From Syntrophotalea acetylenivorans (GTDB lineage: Bacteria > Desulfobacterota > Desulfuromonadia > Desulfuromonadales > Syntrophotaleaceae), in NCBI RefSeq assembly GCF_001887775.1, contig NZ_CP015519.1, positions 620,001 through 684,000 on the forward strand: a stretch of DNA of 64,000 bases. Reading direction: 5' to 3'. The number at the start of each line of letters is the position of its first letter. Within the stretch, counting starts at the first letter, position 1. The notes below the pieces were generated by a model that ran no database searches, was not told where the DNA came from, and saw nothing but the letters and a program-made list of their open reading frames with translations. This document shows positions 36,736-47,432 of the stretch, in pieces. The position numbers and the translations under genes were made by a program.

Positions 36736-38491
36736 TGATATCTCCAATAGCGTCGACATTACAAACCTGGTTGCAAAGACCGCAGCCGACACAGAATAAA
36801 CTATTAATATGAGCCACACCCTTACCGTCAGCAGTAGTGCGCCATTCGATGGCCGGGCAACCCAGCTTGAGACAAGCCCGGCAACCAGTACAGCGGTCTA
36901 GATCGACCTTCATGGCAGGCTTGCGCGCAACCGGATCGCGTTTGACAAGCATGCAAGGCCGACGGGCAATAACGACAGAGACCTCAGGGCGTTCCATTTC
37001 TTCTTTAAGAACTTGACGGGTAGCGGCAACCTCGTAAGGATCAACAACCTTTACGTGTTGAACACCAACCGCTCTGCAGAGTTGCTCCAGATCAACCCGG
37101 TAACTGTCCGCTCCCATCAGAGTGTAGCCTGATGAGGGGTTCTCCTGACGACCGGTCATGGCAGTAATGCGATTATCAAGAATGACCACGGTAGAGACCG
37201 CACTGTTGTACACCATATCCATCAAACCATTGATACCGGTATGCAAAAAGGTGGAGTCACCGATCACGGCAACCACCTTCCGCTGCTCATCGCCGGAAAG
37301 CAGTTTACTCAATCCCGTAGCATTGCCGATACTGGCGCCCATGCAGATGCAGGTGTCCATAGCCGCCAGAGGCTCCATAAAACCGAGGGTATAGCAACCA
37401 ATATCGCCGGTAACAAATGCCTTCAGGCGGTTAAGAGAATGAAAAACACTGCGATGCGGGCACCCCGGGCACATACTCGGCGGACGGTTCGGCAGAGTCT
37501 CGCTGTGGCTGAAAAAAGGTTGTTCATCTTTACCGGAGAGGCTTTTAGCGACTCGACCAGGGGTCAATTCTCCACAAATGGAAAAAAGGTCCTTGCCCAC
37601 AACTTCGATCCCCATGGCACGGACCTGCTCTTCAATGAAAGGGTCGAGTTCTTCAATGACATAGAGGGTGTCGTATTGGGCGGCAAAGTCACGGATTAAC
37701 TGCTTGGGAAGCGGATAAACCATGCCCAGCTTAAGAATGTCAGCATCCGGCAAAGCCTCCCTGGCATATTGGTAGCTTACGCCGGCAGTGATCACCCCGA
37801 TTTTACCACCGACCTTTTCAACCCGATTAAAGGGCTGCTGACAAGCCCACTCTTCTAGCCGGGTAATGCGGTCTTCGACAAGAGGATGCCGTTTACGCGC
37901 ATTGCTGGGCAACATGACAAATTTGGCGGGATCTTTTTCAAGGCCGGGCTCGGGCAGACCGGTTACCGGGTCTTGCAGAGTAACCACCGATTTAGAGTGA
38001 GAGATGCGGGTGGTTGTGCGCAACATAATCGGTGTATCAAATTGCTCACTGGTTTCCAGAGCAAGGCGAGTATAAGTCAGAGCTTCCTGACTATCCGCCG
38101 GCTCGAACATGGGGATTTTGGCAAATTTTGCATAGTTACGGCTGTCCTGCTCATTCTGTGACGAATGCAACTCGGGATCATCAGCTACGGCCAGGACCAG
38201 ACCACCTCTGACACCGGTATATGAAAGAGTGAATAAGGGGTCAGCAGCGACATTAACCCCAACATGCTTCATCGCGACCAAAGCTCGTCCACCGCCAAAA
38301 GAGGCACCAATCCCGACCTCCAGGGCCACTTTTTCGTTAGGAGCCCAAGAGGCGTCGATGGTGGGATATTGCACCACATTTTCGAGAATCTCTGTACTCG
38401 GGGTCCCTGGATAAGCCGAAGCGACTTTAACGCCGGCTTCATAGGCTCCGCGAGCGATTGCTTCATTACCTGACAAAATAGCACGTTCCAT
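36728..38491 (-). CDS. iorA: Indolepyruvate:ferredoxin oxidoreductase, alpha subunit
   Basis: 587 residues. It joins the pyruvate-binding and TPP-binding domains (ASAYPGTPSTEI; CPGCPHRSVF; TGDIGCYTLG; MTGRQENPSSG) and ends with two [4Fe-4S] motifs, CTGCRACLKLGCP and CVGCGLCNQVC. It decarboxylates indole-, phenyl- or hydroxyphenyl-pyruvate and passes electrons to ferredoxin. The start at 38491 follows AAGGAT by 9 nt. It heads the iorA-iorB-paaK-ACT unit. Confidence 0.95.
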   Translation of the reverse strand: MERAILSGNEAIARGAYEAGVKVASAYPGTPSTEILENVVQYPTIDASWAPNEKVALEVGIGASFGGGRALVAMKHVGVNVAADPLFTLSYTGVRGGLVLAVADDPELHSSQNEQDSRNYAKFAKIPMFEPADSQEALTYTRLALETSEQFDTPIMLRTTTRISHSKSVVTLQDPVTGLPEPGLEKDPAKFVMLPSNARKRHPLVEDRITRLEEWACQQPFNRVEKVGGKIGVITAGVSYQYAREALPDADILKLGMVYPLPKQLIRDFAAQYDTLYVIEELDPFIEEQVRAMGIEVVGKDLFSICGELTPGRVAKSLSGKDEQPFFSHSETLPNRPPSMCPGCPHRSVFHSLNRLKAFVTGDIGCYTLGFMEPLAAMDTCICMGASIGNATGLSKLLSGDEQRKVVAVIGDSTFLHTGINGLMDMVYNSAVSTVVILDNRITAMTGRQENPSSGYTLMGADSYRVDLEQLCRAVGVQHVKVVDPYEVAATRQVLKEEMERPEVSVVIARRPCMLVKRDPVARKPAMKVDLDRCTGCRACLKLGCPAIEWRTTADGKGVAHINSLFCVGCGLCNQVCNVDAIGDINE

Positions 38492-38633
38492 ATAAGTATC
38501 ATCCTTAGAATAGGTGCCGGCAAGATTGACATCAGCCAGCAATAGGCTCAGTAAAACGGCATTTGACTATAGTGAAATATCAGGGGGCTGTCAATCGTAG
38601 GATATGCAAAAGGAGGCTGTTGTTAAAGCCCAA

Positions 38634-40322
38634 TTAAGTCTCGCCAAGACCGCGAGTGATATTTCCAACATGTTCTCCAACCTTGGCGACATGATGTAAA
38701 ATATCGATAAACAACAGACCTTGTGCAGTATTGCATTCGCCGGTACTCAGGCGCTGAATATGATTATTTCGTAATTCTAACTCGAGATCAAAAATAGCAG
38801 AAGCATGTTGCTCCCCTTCCCTGTTTTGAATTTTCGATTCACTATCGATAGCGTTGATGGTCAGGAGTAAAAAATTTCTAGTATGTGAAACAAGGTCGTC
38901 GAGTTCTTCTATAGCTGCTTCGGAAAATTCGATTTGCCGATCGATTCTGGTCACCAGAAGGTGTTGTAGATTTTCGCAATGATCCCCGAGCCTTTCCAGA
39001 TCATTAACAATATGCATCAGTCCGGCGGCTTGCCTGGAAGCCTCTCGAGTTATCGATTGCTGGGATAAATTGACCAGAAAATCTGTAATCTCCCGTTGCA
39101 GCATATCCATGGAACCCTCTTCCCGGCTTAAATGCCTGATCTTTTCTTCGCTGTATCCAGGCAAAAGGTCCAAGGTTTTATCGAATACTGCCAGACTTAA
39201 GTGCGCCATGCGTTTGGTTTCGAGCTGAGCCTGACTAAGAGCAAGAATCGGCGTATTGAGAACCCTGTTGTCGAGATATTGCAAATGAAATGATTGTGTA
39301 GTTAAGCGACCTTTCATCAATAAAGTCGTGAATCGGGCCACCAAACTAAGCAAAGGCAAAAAAACCAAGGCATTGACCATGTTGAATAGGGTATGACTGT
39401 TGGCGATATGACGCGCAATAAAGGGCTTATCGCCTATTGCAGCGTCAAACTGAGCAGCGAGCTGGGGGGTATTGAGAACGAAATCGGGATCACCTGGAGT
39501 GAGTAAGTCGACTAAATGGAGGAAATAGGGAAAAAGCAGTAAAACATAGGCCACACCGATCAGGTTGAAGAGCAAATGAGCCAATGCGGTACGACGTGCG
39601 GCAAGGTTGGTATTAAGGGCTGCAATATTAGCACTGCATGCAGTACCGATATTTTCACCGAGAATCAGGGCAATACATAAATCGAAGGGAAGAAGACCAT
39701 TCCCCGCGAGCACCAGGGTTAGCCCAATAGTAGCGCTACTGCTTTGAATCAGAACGGTTAGTAAGGCGCCGAGGGCCACAGCAAAGATCTGATGTTGGCT
39801 GACCAAAAGTAAAAAATCGTGAAAAGAAGCATTGTCCTTAATCGGGACAAAAGTTCCTTTCATGATAGTGAAACCAAAAAACAAAATGCCGAAGCCTAGC
39901 ACAACTTCGCCAAATAGGGACCAACGCTTATTGGAACAGAACAGCTTAAGGCCGGTACCGATACCAATAGCCGGCAAGGCAAAATGGCCTATATTGAAGG
40001 CCAGCAACTGAGCGGTTACAGTGGTGCCGATATTGGCCCCGAGCAAAACCCCGAGCGCCTGGGCAATGGACATGAGCCCGGCATTAACGAACCCTACCAC
40101 CATCACTGCGGTAGCGTTGGACGATTGTACGATAGCGGTTACAGAAGCGCCGGTGAGGACGCCCAACAGACGGTTGTTAGTTAAAGAGGAAAGCCCCCTG
40201 CGCAGACGATCTCCGGCTATCTTCTGTAGTGCCTCCGACATGATTTTCATGCCGAACAATAAGAGGCCAAGACCGCCAATCAGGCCGAATAACAATGGTT
40301 GATTTATAAAGTCCGGCAGCAA
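38634..40322 (-). CDS. Na+/phosphate cotransporter (NptA/PhoU fusion type)
   Basis: 562 residues. Two inverted-repeat transport cores hold the family QSS motifs (QSSNATAVMVVGF and QSSSATIGLTLVLAG) with about eight to ten membrane helices. The C-terminal third (about 350-560) is a PhoU-like helical domain. It likely brings phosphate in with sodium, or regulates it. The start is TTG at 40322 with a GAGAG-type site. It is not next to pst or pho genes. The next gene upstream is the YrdC-like one. Confidence 0.9.
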   Translation of the reverse strand: MLPDFINQPLLFGLIGGLGLLLFGMKIMSEALQKIAGDRLRRGLSSLTNNRLLGVLTGASVTAIVQSSNATAVMVVGFVNAGLMSIAQALGVLLGANIGTTVTAQLLAFNIGHFALPAIGIGTGLKLFCSNKRWSLFGEVVLGFGILFFGFTIMKGTFVPIKDNASFHDFLLLVSQHQIFAVALGALLTVLIQSSSATIGLTLVLAGNGLLPFDLCIALILGENIGTACSANIAALNTNLAARRTALAHLLFNLIGVAYVLLLFPYFLHLVDLLTPGDPDFVLNTPQLAAQFDAAIGDKPFIARHIANSHTLFNMVNALVFLPLLSLVARFTTLLMKGRLTTQSFHLQYLDNRVLNTPILALSQAQLETKRMAHLSLAVFDKTLDLLPGYSEEKIRHLSREEGSMDMLQREITDFLVNLSQQSITREASRQAAGLMHIVNDLERLGDHCENLQHLLVTRIDRQIEFSEAAIEELDDLVSHTRNFLLLTINAIDSESKIQNREGEQHASAIFDLELELRNNHIQRLSTGECNTAQGLLFIDILHHVAKVGEHVGNITRGLGET

Positions 40323-40447
40323 AATGACTCTCTTCCAACTTCAAAGAGCCGGCACAATCCAAAAATCCGATTCATGCCGGGTTATTTTAAGGATAAGGTA
40401 TTGCTTGAGACGAGATTAACCAGATGCAACTGGTCGGTTGAGGACCG

Positions 40448-41062
40448 TCAAAGTTGATGAATCCAGGAAGTGTCGCCACTGCCCTGCCGCAACACTTCCA
40501 CCTTATCATCAATGAGACTGATAACGGTCGATTGCTCACCAAGCAGATTCCCCCCATCGACGACCATATCCAATTGTTTACCAACCTGCTGATTAATTAT
40601 TACAGGATCACAGTGGCTCTCTTCGCCGGAAATATTAACACTGGTGGTCACTATGGGATGACCCAGTTCCCGCACAATAGACAAGGCAATGGGGTTGTCG
40701 GGGATGCGAATGCCAACTGTTTTTTGCCGGGTAGTCAGCACATCGGGTACAACTCGAGTGGCTTCCAGGACGAAGGTAAAAGGCCCAGGAAGATAACGTT
40801 TCATTATTTTAAAAGCAAAGTTACTCACTTGAGCGTAGTTTGAGACATCGGAAAGATCAGCACAGATAAATGAAAACGGTTTTCTCGGGTCCCGCTGTTT
40901 AATCTGATATATCTTTTTGACCCCTTTTTTATTGAAGATATCGCAACCCAGACCGTAAATGGTGTCTGTAGGATAGGCGATTACCCCCCCCTGTTTCAGA
41001 CACTCAACCACACGATTAACCAAACGTTGTTGAGGATTTTCAGGATTGAGTGCAAGGATCAT
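40448..41062 (-). CDS. L-threonylcarbamoyladenylate synthase (YrdC/TsaC family)
   Basis: 204 residues. It makes threonylcarbamoyl-AMP from threonine, bicarbonate and ATP for the t6A37 modification of tRNAs. The motifs YPTDTIYGLGCD, KRDP-like KQRDPRKPF, PGPFTFVL and TTSVNISGEE are present. The start ATG at 41062 is 6 nt after GGGAGG; an earlier start at 41077 lacks it. It is the single-domain form without the Sua5 C-terminal domain. Confidence 0.92.
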   Translation of the reverse strand: MILALNPENPQQRLVNRVVECLKQGGVIAYPTDTIYGLGCDIFNKKGVKKIYQIKQRDPRKPFSFICADLSDVSNYAQVSNFAFKIMKRYLPGPFTFVLEATRVVPDVLTTRQKTVGIRIPDNPIALSIVRELGHPIVTTSVNISGEESHCDPVIINQQVGKQLDMVVDGGNLLGEQSTVISLIDDKVEVLRQGSGDTSWIHQL

Positions 41063-41121
41063 GTTGGGCCTCCCCAAAGAAAATAGGATCTACGAGTTTC
41101 GAACTGTTTATAAAGATATTA

Positions 41122-41160
41122 GCATACCCGGGGCAACAATCTTGTATTTAACCGGTATGC
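41122..41160 (-). terminator. Hairpin overlapping the dut stop codon
   Basis: On the minus strand GCATACCGG and CCGGGTATGC pair with one bulge around a 19-20-nt loop, starting inside the dut stop region, followed by a T-rich but interrupted run. It may end or stabilise the long rimP-to-dut transcript. Weak terminator. Confidence 0.4.
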
Positions 41161-41588
41161 CCAAAACCTCCAGCCTCACGAGCGGTTGTATCCAGTTCGT
41201 CAACTAAAGTCAGGGAGGCTTGATGTACCGGTGTAATGATCAACTGAGCTATTCTGTCGCCGCAAGCTATCGTCACCGGTTCTTGGCCATGGTTGATCAT
41301 CACAACCTTGATCTCTCCACGGTAATCGGCATCGATAGTACCTGGTGCGTTGACAAGACTCAGGCCCTTTTTTATCGCCAACCCGGAACGCGGCCGCACC
41401 TGCCCTTCGTAACCTGCGGGTATGGCCAAGGCAATGCCGGTCGGGATCAAACACCGTTGACCTGGAAGCAATTGCTGGCTTTCTTCAAGACAGGCGAATA
41501 GATCCATGCCTGCAGCCAATTCTGTCATATACACGGGCAATTGCGCAGTGTCGCGCAATAATTTTACTTGGACATCGACCATACTCAT
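41148..41588 (-). CDS. dut: dUTP diphosphatase
   Basis: 146-residue trimeric enzyme that turns dUTP into dUMP, keeping uracil out of DNA. All five motifs are there: AAGMDLFA, RPRSGLA, NAPGTIDADYRGE, GDRIAQLI and REAGGFGHTG. A second ATG two codons in is an alternative start. It follows the M16 peptidase by 27 nt at the end of the large operon. Confidence 0.97.
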   Translation of the reverse strand: MSMVDVQVKLLRDTAQLPVYMTELAAGMDLFACLEESQQLLPGQRCLIPTGIALAIPAGYEGQVRPRSGLAIKKGLSLVNAPGTIDADYRGEIKVVMINHGQEPVTIACGDRIAQLIITPVHQASLTLVDELDTTAREAGGFGHTG

Positions 41589-41615
41589 CCTTACCCTTTC
41601 TACAGGAAGCGGCTA

Positions 41616-42878
41616 TCAACCAAGAGTCAGATCCATTAATGGGAAGGCATCATTGGTCAGATCCCCGACCATTTGCAGCACCAGACCCTTATCTTGAAAT
41701 AGATTTTTTGCAAGCCGCTGAATATCCTCAGCATTAACCTTGTCGATATTTATCAGAATCTCTTCGGGATCCAATACTTTCCCCAAATAAACTTCATTTT
41801 TTGCCAACCGTGTCATACGGTTATCGGTGCTTTCCATGGACAGCATAAACTGCCCCTTCAGTTGATCCTTGGCTGCTTGCAACTCATCAGGAGAGACAAT
41901 TTGATTTTTAAAAAGATTCAGTTCCCGCAGTATAACGCCAATAGCATGACCTGCATCGTCAGGCGAAACTCCGGCATGCACGATCAGGGTACCACAATCT
42001 AAATGAGCATTTAGATATGAATAAACAGAATAGGCCATACCTCGTTCTTCACGAAGTTTTTGAAAAAGACGCGAACTGATGCTGCCACCAAGGATGGCAT
42101 TGAGAATTTGACCGACATAGCGCAAACGATGTCCTTGTGGTAATCCTGCCGTACCAAGACAAAGATGAACCTGTTCAAGTTTTTTCTTGAGGATATTAAC
42201 CTGGCGTAAAGGCAAATTGATCGGCGGAACAACCTGGGTCTTACTTCCGGACGGCAAATCACCAAGGGCTTTGGCGACATGATCTACCACTTGCTGATGG
42301 TCAAGATCACCGGCGGCAGAAATAATTAGATTTTTGCCGGAATACTGCTTGGCAAAAAAATCCAGCAAAGTCGAACGGTCAAGGGACGAAACGCTTTGAG
42401 GTGTGCCAAGGATGGGTCGGCCAAGGGAATGATCGGGCCAGAATTTTTGAGCAAAAAGTTCGTGAATTCGTTCGTCGGGACTATCCTCGACCATGTGGAT
42501 CTCTTGCAGAATGACTCGACGCTCTTTTTCAATTTCGTCAAGATCAAATAGAGAATGGCAAAGAATGTCGGAAAGCAGATCGATGGCTAAGGGCAGCTTA
42601 TCGCCAGCCACTTTAGCAAAATAACAACTCAATTCATGGCTGGTAAAAGCGTTCAGTGCGCCACCGACCGAATCAATTTCTTTAGCAATATCGAGGGCGC
42701 TGCGGCGCCGGGTTCCCTTGAACAGTAAATGTTCAATGAAGTGCGACGCACCATTCAGCGCCCTCGATTCATGTCGTGCCCCATTCTCGACCCAAAAACC
42801 CAAAGCGGCAGAATATGCCGAAGGGATCTTTTCGGTCAGTATGCGAATACCATTATCGAGAACAGTCTTTTGATACAT
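41616..42878 (-). CDS. M16-family zinc peptidase
   Basis: 420 residues, insulinase/processing-peptidase fold with two homologous halves. The zinc motif HFIEH (inverted HxxEH) is at about residues 46-50, with the third ligand Glu downstream in ELSCYFAK…ERRVILQE. Such YmxG/PqqL-like enzymes often follow pnp in bacteria. It has no signal peptide, so it is cytoplasmic. The substrates are unknown. Confidence 0.93.
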   Translation of the reverse strand: MYQKTVLDNGIRILTEKIPSAYSAALGFWVENGARHESRALNGASHFIEHLLFKGTRRRSALDIAKEIDSVGGALNAFTSHELSCYFAKVAGDKLPLAIDLLSDILCHSLFDLDEIEKERRVILQEIHMVEDSPDERIHELFAQKFWPDHSLGRPILGTPQSVSSLDRSTLLDFFAKQYSGKNLIISAAGDLDHQQVVDHVAKALGDLPSGSKTQVVPPINLPLRQVNILKKKLEQVHLCLGTAGLPQGHRLRYVGQILNAILGGSISSRLFQKLREERGMAYSVYSYLNAHLDCGTLIVHAGVSPDDAGHAIGVILRELNLFKNQIVSPDELQAAKDQLKGQFMLSMESTDNRMTRLAKNEVYLGKVLDPEEILINIDKVNAEDIQRLAKNLFQDKGLVLQMVGDLTNDAFPLMDLTLG

Positions 42879-42891
42879 TCCCTAGCCGCTA

Positions 42892-44991
42892 TCAGCCTTC
42901 TTCTGGCAGGGTCTGTCCCAACGCTTCTTTACGGGACAGCTTAATTTTACCCTGACGGTCAATGTCCAGGCACTTAACCAGAACCTGATCGCCCTCTTTC
43001 AGGATATCGGTAACGTTGCGTACCCGCTCCTTATCCAACTCAGAAATATGAACCAGGCCGTCGGTTCCTGGGAAAATTTCGACAAAAGCACCAAACTCCA
43101 TAATCTTTCTAACGGTGCCCATATAAAGTTTGCCTTTTTCCGCTTCCTGGGTCAGGTCGCGAATCATTTTGATCGCCATCTTGCAAGCATCGCCATCGGC
43201 AGAAGCAATGTTGATCCGACCATCATCTTCGATATCGATAGCGCAACCAGTGGCTTCGATAATTCCACGAACGTTTTTACCGCCGGAACCGATAACGGTA
43301 CGTACCTGATCGGGTTTAACCTGAATTGTAGTAATGCGCGGAGCGTATGGTGACAGCTCTTCTCGCGGAACGCTGATAGCTTCAGCCATTTTGCCAAGAA
43401 TGTGAATACGGCCTTCACGAGCCTGCTCGAGGGCCTGCTTCATGATCTCTTTGTTGACGCCGCCAATCTTGATATCCATCTGCAGTGCGGTAACACCTTC
43501 AGCCGCGCCGGTCACTTTAAAGTCCATATCGCCGAGATGGTCTTCATCACCGAGGATGTCGCTCAAAACCGCAACATCATCACCTTCTTTGATCAGACCC
43601 ATGGCAATACCGGCCACAGCTTTCGTCACAGGAACGCCAGCATCCATCAATGCCAGGGTAGCGCCACAAACACTGGCCATGGAAGAAGAGCCGTTGGATT
43701 CAAGCGTTTCGGAGACAACCCGAATGGTGTACGGGAAATCGTCATGAACGGGCAGGATCTTGGAAATAGAACGTTCGGCAAGCATGCCATGGCCAATTTC
43801 GCGACGGCCGGGAAAAAGGCGCATGCTGGTTTCACCAACGCAGAAAGGAGGAAAGTTATAGTGCAACATGAACTTTTTGAAGTCCATTGACTGGACATTG
43901 TCCATGCGCTGCTCATCTTTGCTGGTACCGAGGGCTGCTGCTACCAAGGCCTGGGTTTCGCCACGGGTAAAGAGGGCACTACCATGAGCACGGGGCAGCA
44001 GACCGACTTCGCTACTAATTGGACGAACAGTTTTAAAGTCACGACCATCGATACGAATTTGATCGCGAATAATCATCTGCCGCACAACTCGTTTCTGCAT
44101 AGCGGAAAAGATCTCGCTGATCTCTTCCTTATTGGTGCCTTCCTCATCAACCAATTCAGCGACGACTTCTTCCTTGATTTCTCCAACCGCTGCATAACGG
44201 TCTTGTTTGCTCTGAATCTTGACAGCTTCAAGCAAGCGCGTCTCCGCTAAAGCGGCAACCTGCCCTGCCAGAGCTTCGTCAGTTTCAGGAACAGAGAACT
44301 CTCTTTTCTCTTTACCGGCAATCTTGCGCAATTCAGATTGCACTTCGATCAGCGGCTGCATGGCCTCATGACCAAAGAAAATGGCCTCAAGGATTTCATC
44401 TTCACTGAGAAATTCGGATTCCCCTTCAACCATGATGATCGCTTCACGGGAGCCTGCAACGGTCAGATCCAAATCGCTGGCTTCGCGCTGTTCAATGGTA
44501 GGGTTGGCAACCAGCTGACCTTCAACCCGGCCTACCCGTACCGAGGCAATGGGGCCATCAAATGGAATGTCGGAAACTTCAAGAGCCGCTGAGCAACCGA
44601 CGAGAGCCAGGGTATCCGGATCATTCTCCATGTCGACAGAGATAACCGTCGGCATAATCTGGGTTTCAAACATATAACCCTTAGGAAAGAGCGGCCGCAA
44701 CGGACGGTCGATAAGGCGACAAATCAAGGTTTCCCTTTCAGTTGCCCCTCTTTCACGACGGAAGAAGGAACCGGGGATCTTACCGCCGGCATAGAACTTT
44801 TCCTGGTAGTTGACCACCAGAGGGAAAAAGCCCTGACCTTCCTTCATTTTTTTGGCAGAGACGGCGGTGCAGAGTATTTTTGTGCCGCCATAGGTAATAA
44901 CCGTAGCACCGTCTGCTTGACGGGCCATCTTGCCGGTCTCGATGGTCAACGGTTGGCCGTTGAACTCAATTTCTACTTTGTGATAAGCCAA
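42892..44991 (-). CDS. pnp: Polyribonucleotide nucleotidyltransferase
   Basis: 699-residue 3'-5' phosphorolytic exoribonuclease. Two RNase PH domains (first with GSFFRREGRATER-like [10 protein letters not shown]; second with [16 protein letters not shown]), a KH domain ([12 protein letters not shown]) and an S1 domain ([17 protein letters not shown]) follow in order. The start is TTG at 44991, 6 nt after AAGGAG; the open frame to 45147 has no site. It is preceded by a terminator-like hairpin after rpsO. Confidence 0.97.
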   Translation of the reverse strand: MAYHKVEIEFNGQPLTIETGKMARQADGATVITYGGTKILCTAVSAKKMKEGQGFFPLVVNYQEKFYAGGKIPGSFFRRERGATERETLICRLIDRPLRPLFPKGYMFETQIMPTVISVDMENDPDTLALVGCSAALEVSDIPFDGPIASVRVGRVEGQLVANPTIEQREASDLDLTVAGSREAIIMVEGESEFLSEDEILEAIFFGHEAMQPLIEVQSELRKIAGKEKREFSVPETDEALAGQVAALAETRLLEAVKIQSKQDRYAAVGEIKEEVVAELVDEEGTNKEEISEIFSAMQKRVVRQMIIRDQIRIDGRDFKTVRPISSEVGLLPRAHGSALFTRGETQALVAAALGTSKDEQRMDNVQSMDFKKFMLHYNFPPFCVGETSMRLFPGRREIGHGMLAERSISKILPVHDDFPYTIRVVSETLESNGSSSMASVCGATLALMDAGVPVTKAVAGIAMGLIKEGDDVAVLSDILGDEDHLGDMDFKVTGAAEGVTALQMDIKIGGVNKEIMKQALEQAREGRIHILGKMAEAISVPREELSPYAPRITTIQVKPDQVRTVIGSGGKNVRGIIEATGCAIDIEDDGRINIASADGDACKMAIKMIRDLTQEAEKGKLYMGTVRKIMEFGAFVEIFPGTDGLVHISELDKERVRNVTDILKEGDQVLVKCLDIDRQGKIKLSRKEALGQTLPEEG

Positions 44992-45143
44992 TTTTTTCTC
45001 CTTTTGTTTGGAACTTGCGCCCGCAGTCGCTATTTTTTTTCTAAGCATAAAACAGCCAAAGGAGGTTGGCCTGAGACAGGAGTCGGTCCTGCCAAACGGC
45101 AAACCAAACCGATCCCTCTCTCCGGACAGCCTCCCGAGCTGTA

Positions 45144-45192
45144 CCAAAAACTCAGGCAGCAGACCCTACGCTGCGGCGAAGGGCGTGCTGCC
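45144..45192 (-). terminator. Terminator-like hairpin between rpsO and pnp
   Basis: GGCAGCA and TGCTGCC pair around an inner CCCT/AGGG stem (45155-45192), followed on the minus strand by TGAGTTTTTGG. It sits 8 nt after the rpsO stop. The same intergenic place holds a terminator and processing site in E. coli. Confidence 0.65.
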
Positions 45193-45199
45193 TGTGATT

Positions 45200-45466
45200 T
45201 TACCTGCGAATTCCCAGGGCTTTGATAATGGCGCGATAACGCTCAACTTCGATCTTTTTCAGATAGTCGAGCAGTCTACGTCTCTGTCCGACGATCTTCA
45301 ACAGGCCGCGACGAGAATGATGGTCCTTCTTGTGGGTCCGAAAATGATCGGTCAGATAAGTGATGCGCTCCGAAAGCAGCGCAATCTGTACTTCTGGAGA
45401 TCCGGTATCGCCTTCATGGCGCTTAAACTCATTGATAATTTCCTGTTTGCGTTCTGTGGCCAGCAC
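45200..45466 (-). CDS. rpsO: 30S ribosomal protein S15
   Basis: 88 residues, four-helix S15, with [25 protein letters not shown] and [14 protein letters not shown]. It binds 16S rRNA in the platform. The start is GTG at 45466, 6 nt after AAGGAGAT; the longer frame adds residues without a site. It sits between truB and pnp, the common order. Confidence 0.98.
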   Translation of the reverse strand: MLATERKQEIINEFKRHEGDTGSPEVQIALLSERITYLTDHFRTHKKDHHSRRGLLKIVGQRRRLLDYLKKIEVERYRAIIKALGIRR

Positions 45467-45566
45467 TGTGCCATCTCCTTTCACACTCGGTTCTTTTCGA
45501 TAAGGGCGCGAATACGCCTAAAAACTTTCAACTTTTACCATAGAAGTCAGGCAGTGTAAAGACCTA

Positions 45567-46478
45567 TTAACCACCACTGAAGACTCTTAACAACTCAAAA
45601 TCGCCACGTTTTTCTTTGCTCCGTGAAGGAGCAAAATGAGCCATTGCCAAAGCTTGGCCCTTCGAAGTCAAAAGCACCTTCTGTCCTTCATCAAATTCAG
45701 GCTCGACGGCTAAATGCTCTAACAGTGGCGGTATACCGTGGCGAAGCTTCTTACACCCTTCTTCGTTAACCTCGCATGCGGGGTAATCACGCAAGGCAGA
45801 CGCCAAAGAAAGAAATTTTCCGCTGATATCTTTTGAACTGGCCTGTTCCAGCCAATCGAGAGTCACTGCTTCCTTAATGTCAAAAGACCCGCTTCGAATG
45901 CGGCGCAAAGAGCTAAGATGAGCAGCGGTGTTCAGCTTGCGGCCAAGGTCATGGCAGAGGGTTCGAATATATGTCCCTTTGCTGCATTCTACCTCAAAAG
46001 AGAGACTCGGCAACGCCAAATCATTAACTGTGATTCGATGGATATGTACAGACCGGGCCGGCCTTTCAATCTCTATCCCCTGACGAGCTAAACGGTGGAG
46101 CGCAACCCCTTTGATCTTAATCGCAGAATACATAGGTGGAATCTGTTGTATTTCACCGACCATTTCCTGACAGGCCTGTAAAACGGCAGTGTCTTCAAGG
46201 TGATCAACAGGACACTGAAGGGTGATTTCACCTTCTGCATCCTGGGTAGTGGTTTCGCAACCAAACTGTAGCGTCGCCTGATAAGTTTTGTCACCCTCGA
46301 CCAGAAATTGTACTACACGTGTCCCCTCCCCTACTGCCACCAACATTAAACCGGTAGCCATCGGGTCGAGAGTGCCTGAATGTCCTACCCGTCGAGTTTG
46401 ACAAATTCGCCGAAGCCGCCGAACGACATCATGGGAAGTCATCCCAGCGGGTTTATCTACAATCAAAACTCCATTCAT
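45567..46478 (-). CDS. truB: tRNA pseudouridine-55 synthase
   Basis: 303 residues. It isomerises U55 in the T arm of tRNAs. The catalytic Asp is in GHSGTLDPMATGLM; KPAGMTSHDVV and the later GTYIRTLCHDLG are standard. The C-terminus is a PUA-like domain. It starts just after nrnA, within 4 nt, and precedes rpsO. Confidence 0.97.
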   Translation of the reverse strand: MNGVLIVDKPAGMTSHDVVRRLRRICQTRRVGHSGTLDPMATGLMLVAVGEGTRVVQFLVEGDKTYQATLQFGCETTTQDAEGEITLQCPVDHLEDTAVLQACQEMVGEIQQIPPMYSAIKIKGVALHRLARQGIEIERPARSVHIHRITVNDLALPSLSFEVECSKGTYIRTLCHDLGRKLNTAAHLSSLRRIRSGSFDIKEAVTLDWLEQASSKDISGKFLSLASALRDYPACEVNEEGCKKLRHGIPPLLEHLAVEPEFDEGQKVLLTSKGQALAMAHFAPSRSKEKRGDFELLRVFSGG

Positions 46479-46481
46479 GGG

Positions 46482-47432
46482 TCAGGGCAGAAGGTTCTGC
46501 AGGCGGCTAAAAACCATATCCTGGATCGAAGTCAGATCACCGTTCAGGGTGGCACCAGCGGCATTATGGTGACCGCCACCGCCTAATTGGCGGGCCAGAT
46601 CACCGACATTAACTTCGCCCTTAGATCGAAATCCGACCTTAAAACAGTCTTTATCGGTCTGGCGGAAAAGGAGTGCAACCTTCACGCCCTGAATAGACCG
46701 TGGGTAATTAATCAGTCCGTCGGTATGTTCCGGTCCTGTACCTGTTTCAGCCAGCATCTGTTCGGTGACGCTCACGGCGCCAAGTCGCCCACAATCGGAG
46801 ATGATCATAGTTTTAAGCGCTGCGGTCAGGAGACGAAGTTGCTTTTCTGGCCGATTTTCATAAATATTCGCGGAAACGTCCCAGGGAGAAACTCCAAGAG
46901 AAACCAGTTCGGAAGCAATTTCAAAGGCTTCAGGATTGGCATTGGAATAACGAAAAGAGCCCGTATCAGTGAGTATAGCCGTATAGATGCAAGTCGCCAC
47001 CGGCAATGACAGGCTGTGCCCGGCCTTTTTCAAAATGCGATAGATCAAGGCACCGGTGGCACAAGCACTCTCGTCCACATAATAAATACTGCCGAAATTT
47101 TCTGAATGAGGATGATGGTCGATGTTGACCAATGACTTACAATGATCTTTAAGGTGGCTTCCGGCGCGACGTAATTCACCGCTATCAAGGATAAAACCGG
47201 CGTCAAAGCTTTCGTTCGCCTCTAAACTGTCAACGACCATTGAAGCGCCGGGCAAGAAAGCTAGTTCGGCAGACATTCCGTCCTGGTTATAGGCCACAAC
47301 TTCTTTGCCCATTTCCAGCAAAGCATTAGCCAATGCCATGGTCGAGGCAAGAGCATCACCATCCGGGTTGCCATGAGCAGCAACCAAAAATCGCTGGCCG
47401 CGGTCGATGGTGCTCAGAATGGCATCAATCAT
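46482..47432 (-). CDS. nrnA: DHH-family oligoribonuclease / PAP phosphatase NrnA
   Basis: 316 residues. It hydrolyses nano-RNAs and 3'-phosphoadenosine 5'-phosphate. DHH motifs: [33 protein letters not shown] and, in the DHHA1 domain, [11 protein letters not shown]. The start ATG at 47432 is 6 nt after AAGGAA and overlaps the rbfA stop by 8 nt. Confidence 0.95.
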   Translation of the reverse strand: MIDAILSTIDRGQRFLVAAHGNPDGDALASTMALANALLEMGKEVVAYNQDGMSAELAFLPGASMVVDSLEANESFDAGFILDSGELRRAGSHLKDHCKSLVNIDHHPHSENFGSIYYVDESACATGALIYRILKKAGHSLSLPVATCIYTAILTDTGSFRYSNANPEAFEIASELVSLGVSPWDVSANIYENRPEKQLRLLTAALKTMIISDCGRLGAVSVTEQMLAETGTGPEHTDGLINYPRSIQGVKVALLFRQTDKDCFKVGFRSKGEVNVGDLARQLGGGGHHNAAGATLNGDLTSIQDMVFSRLQNLLP

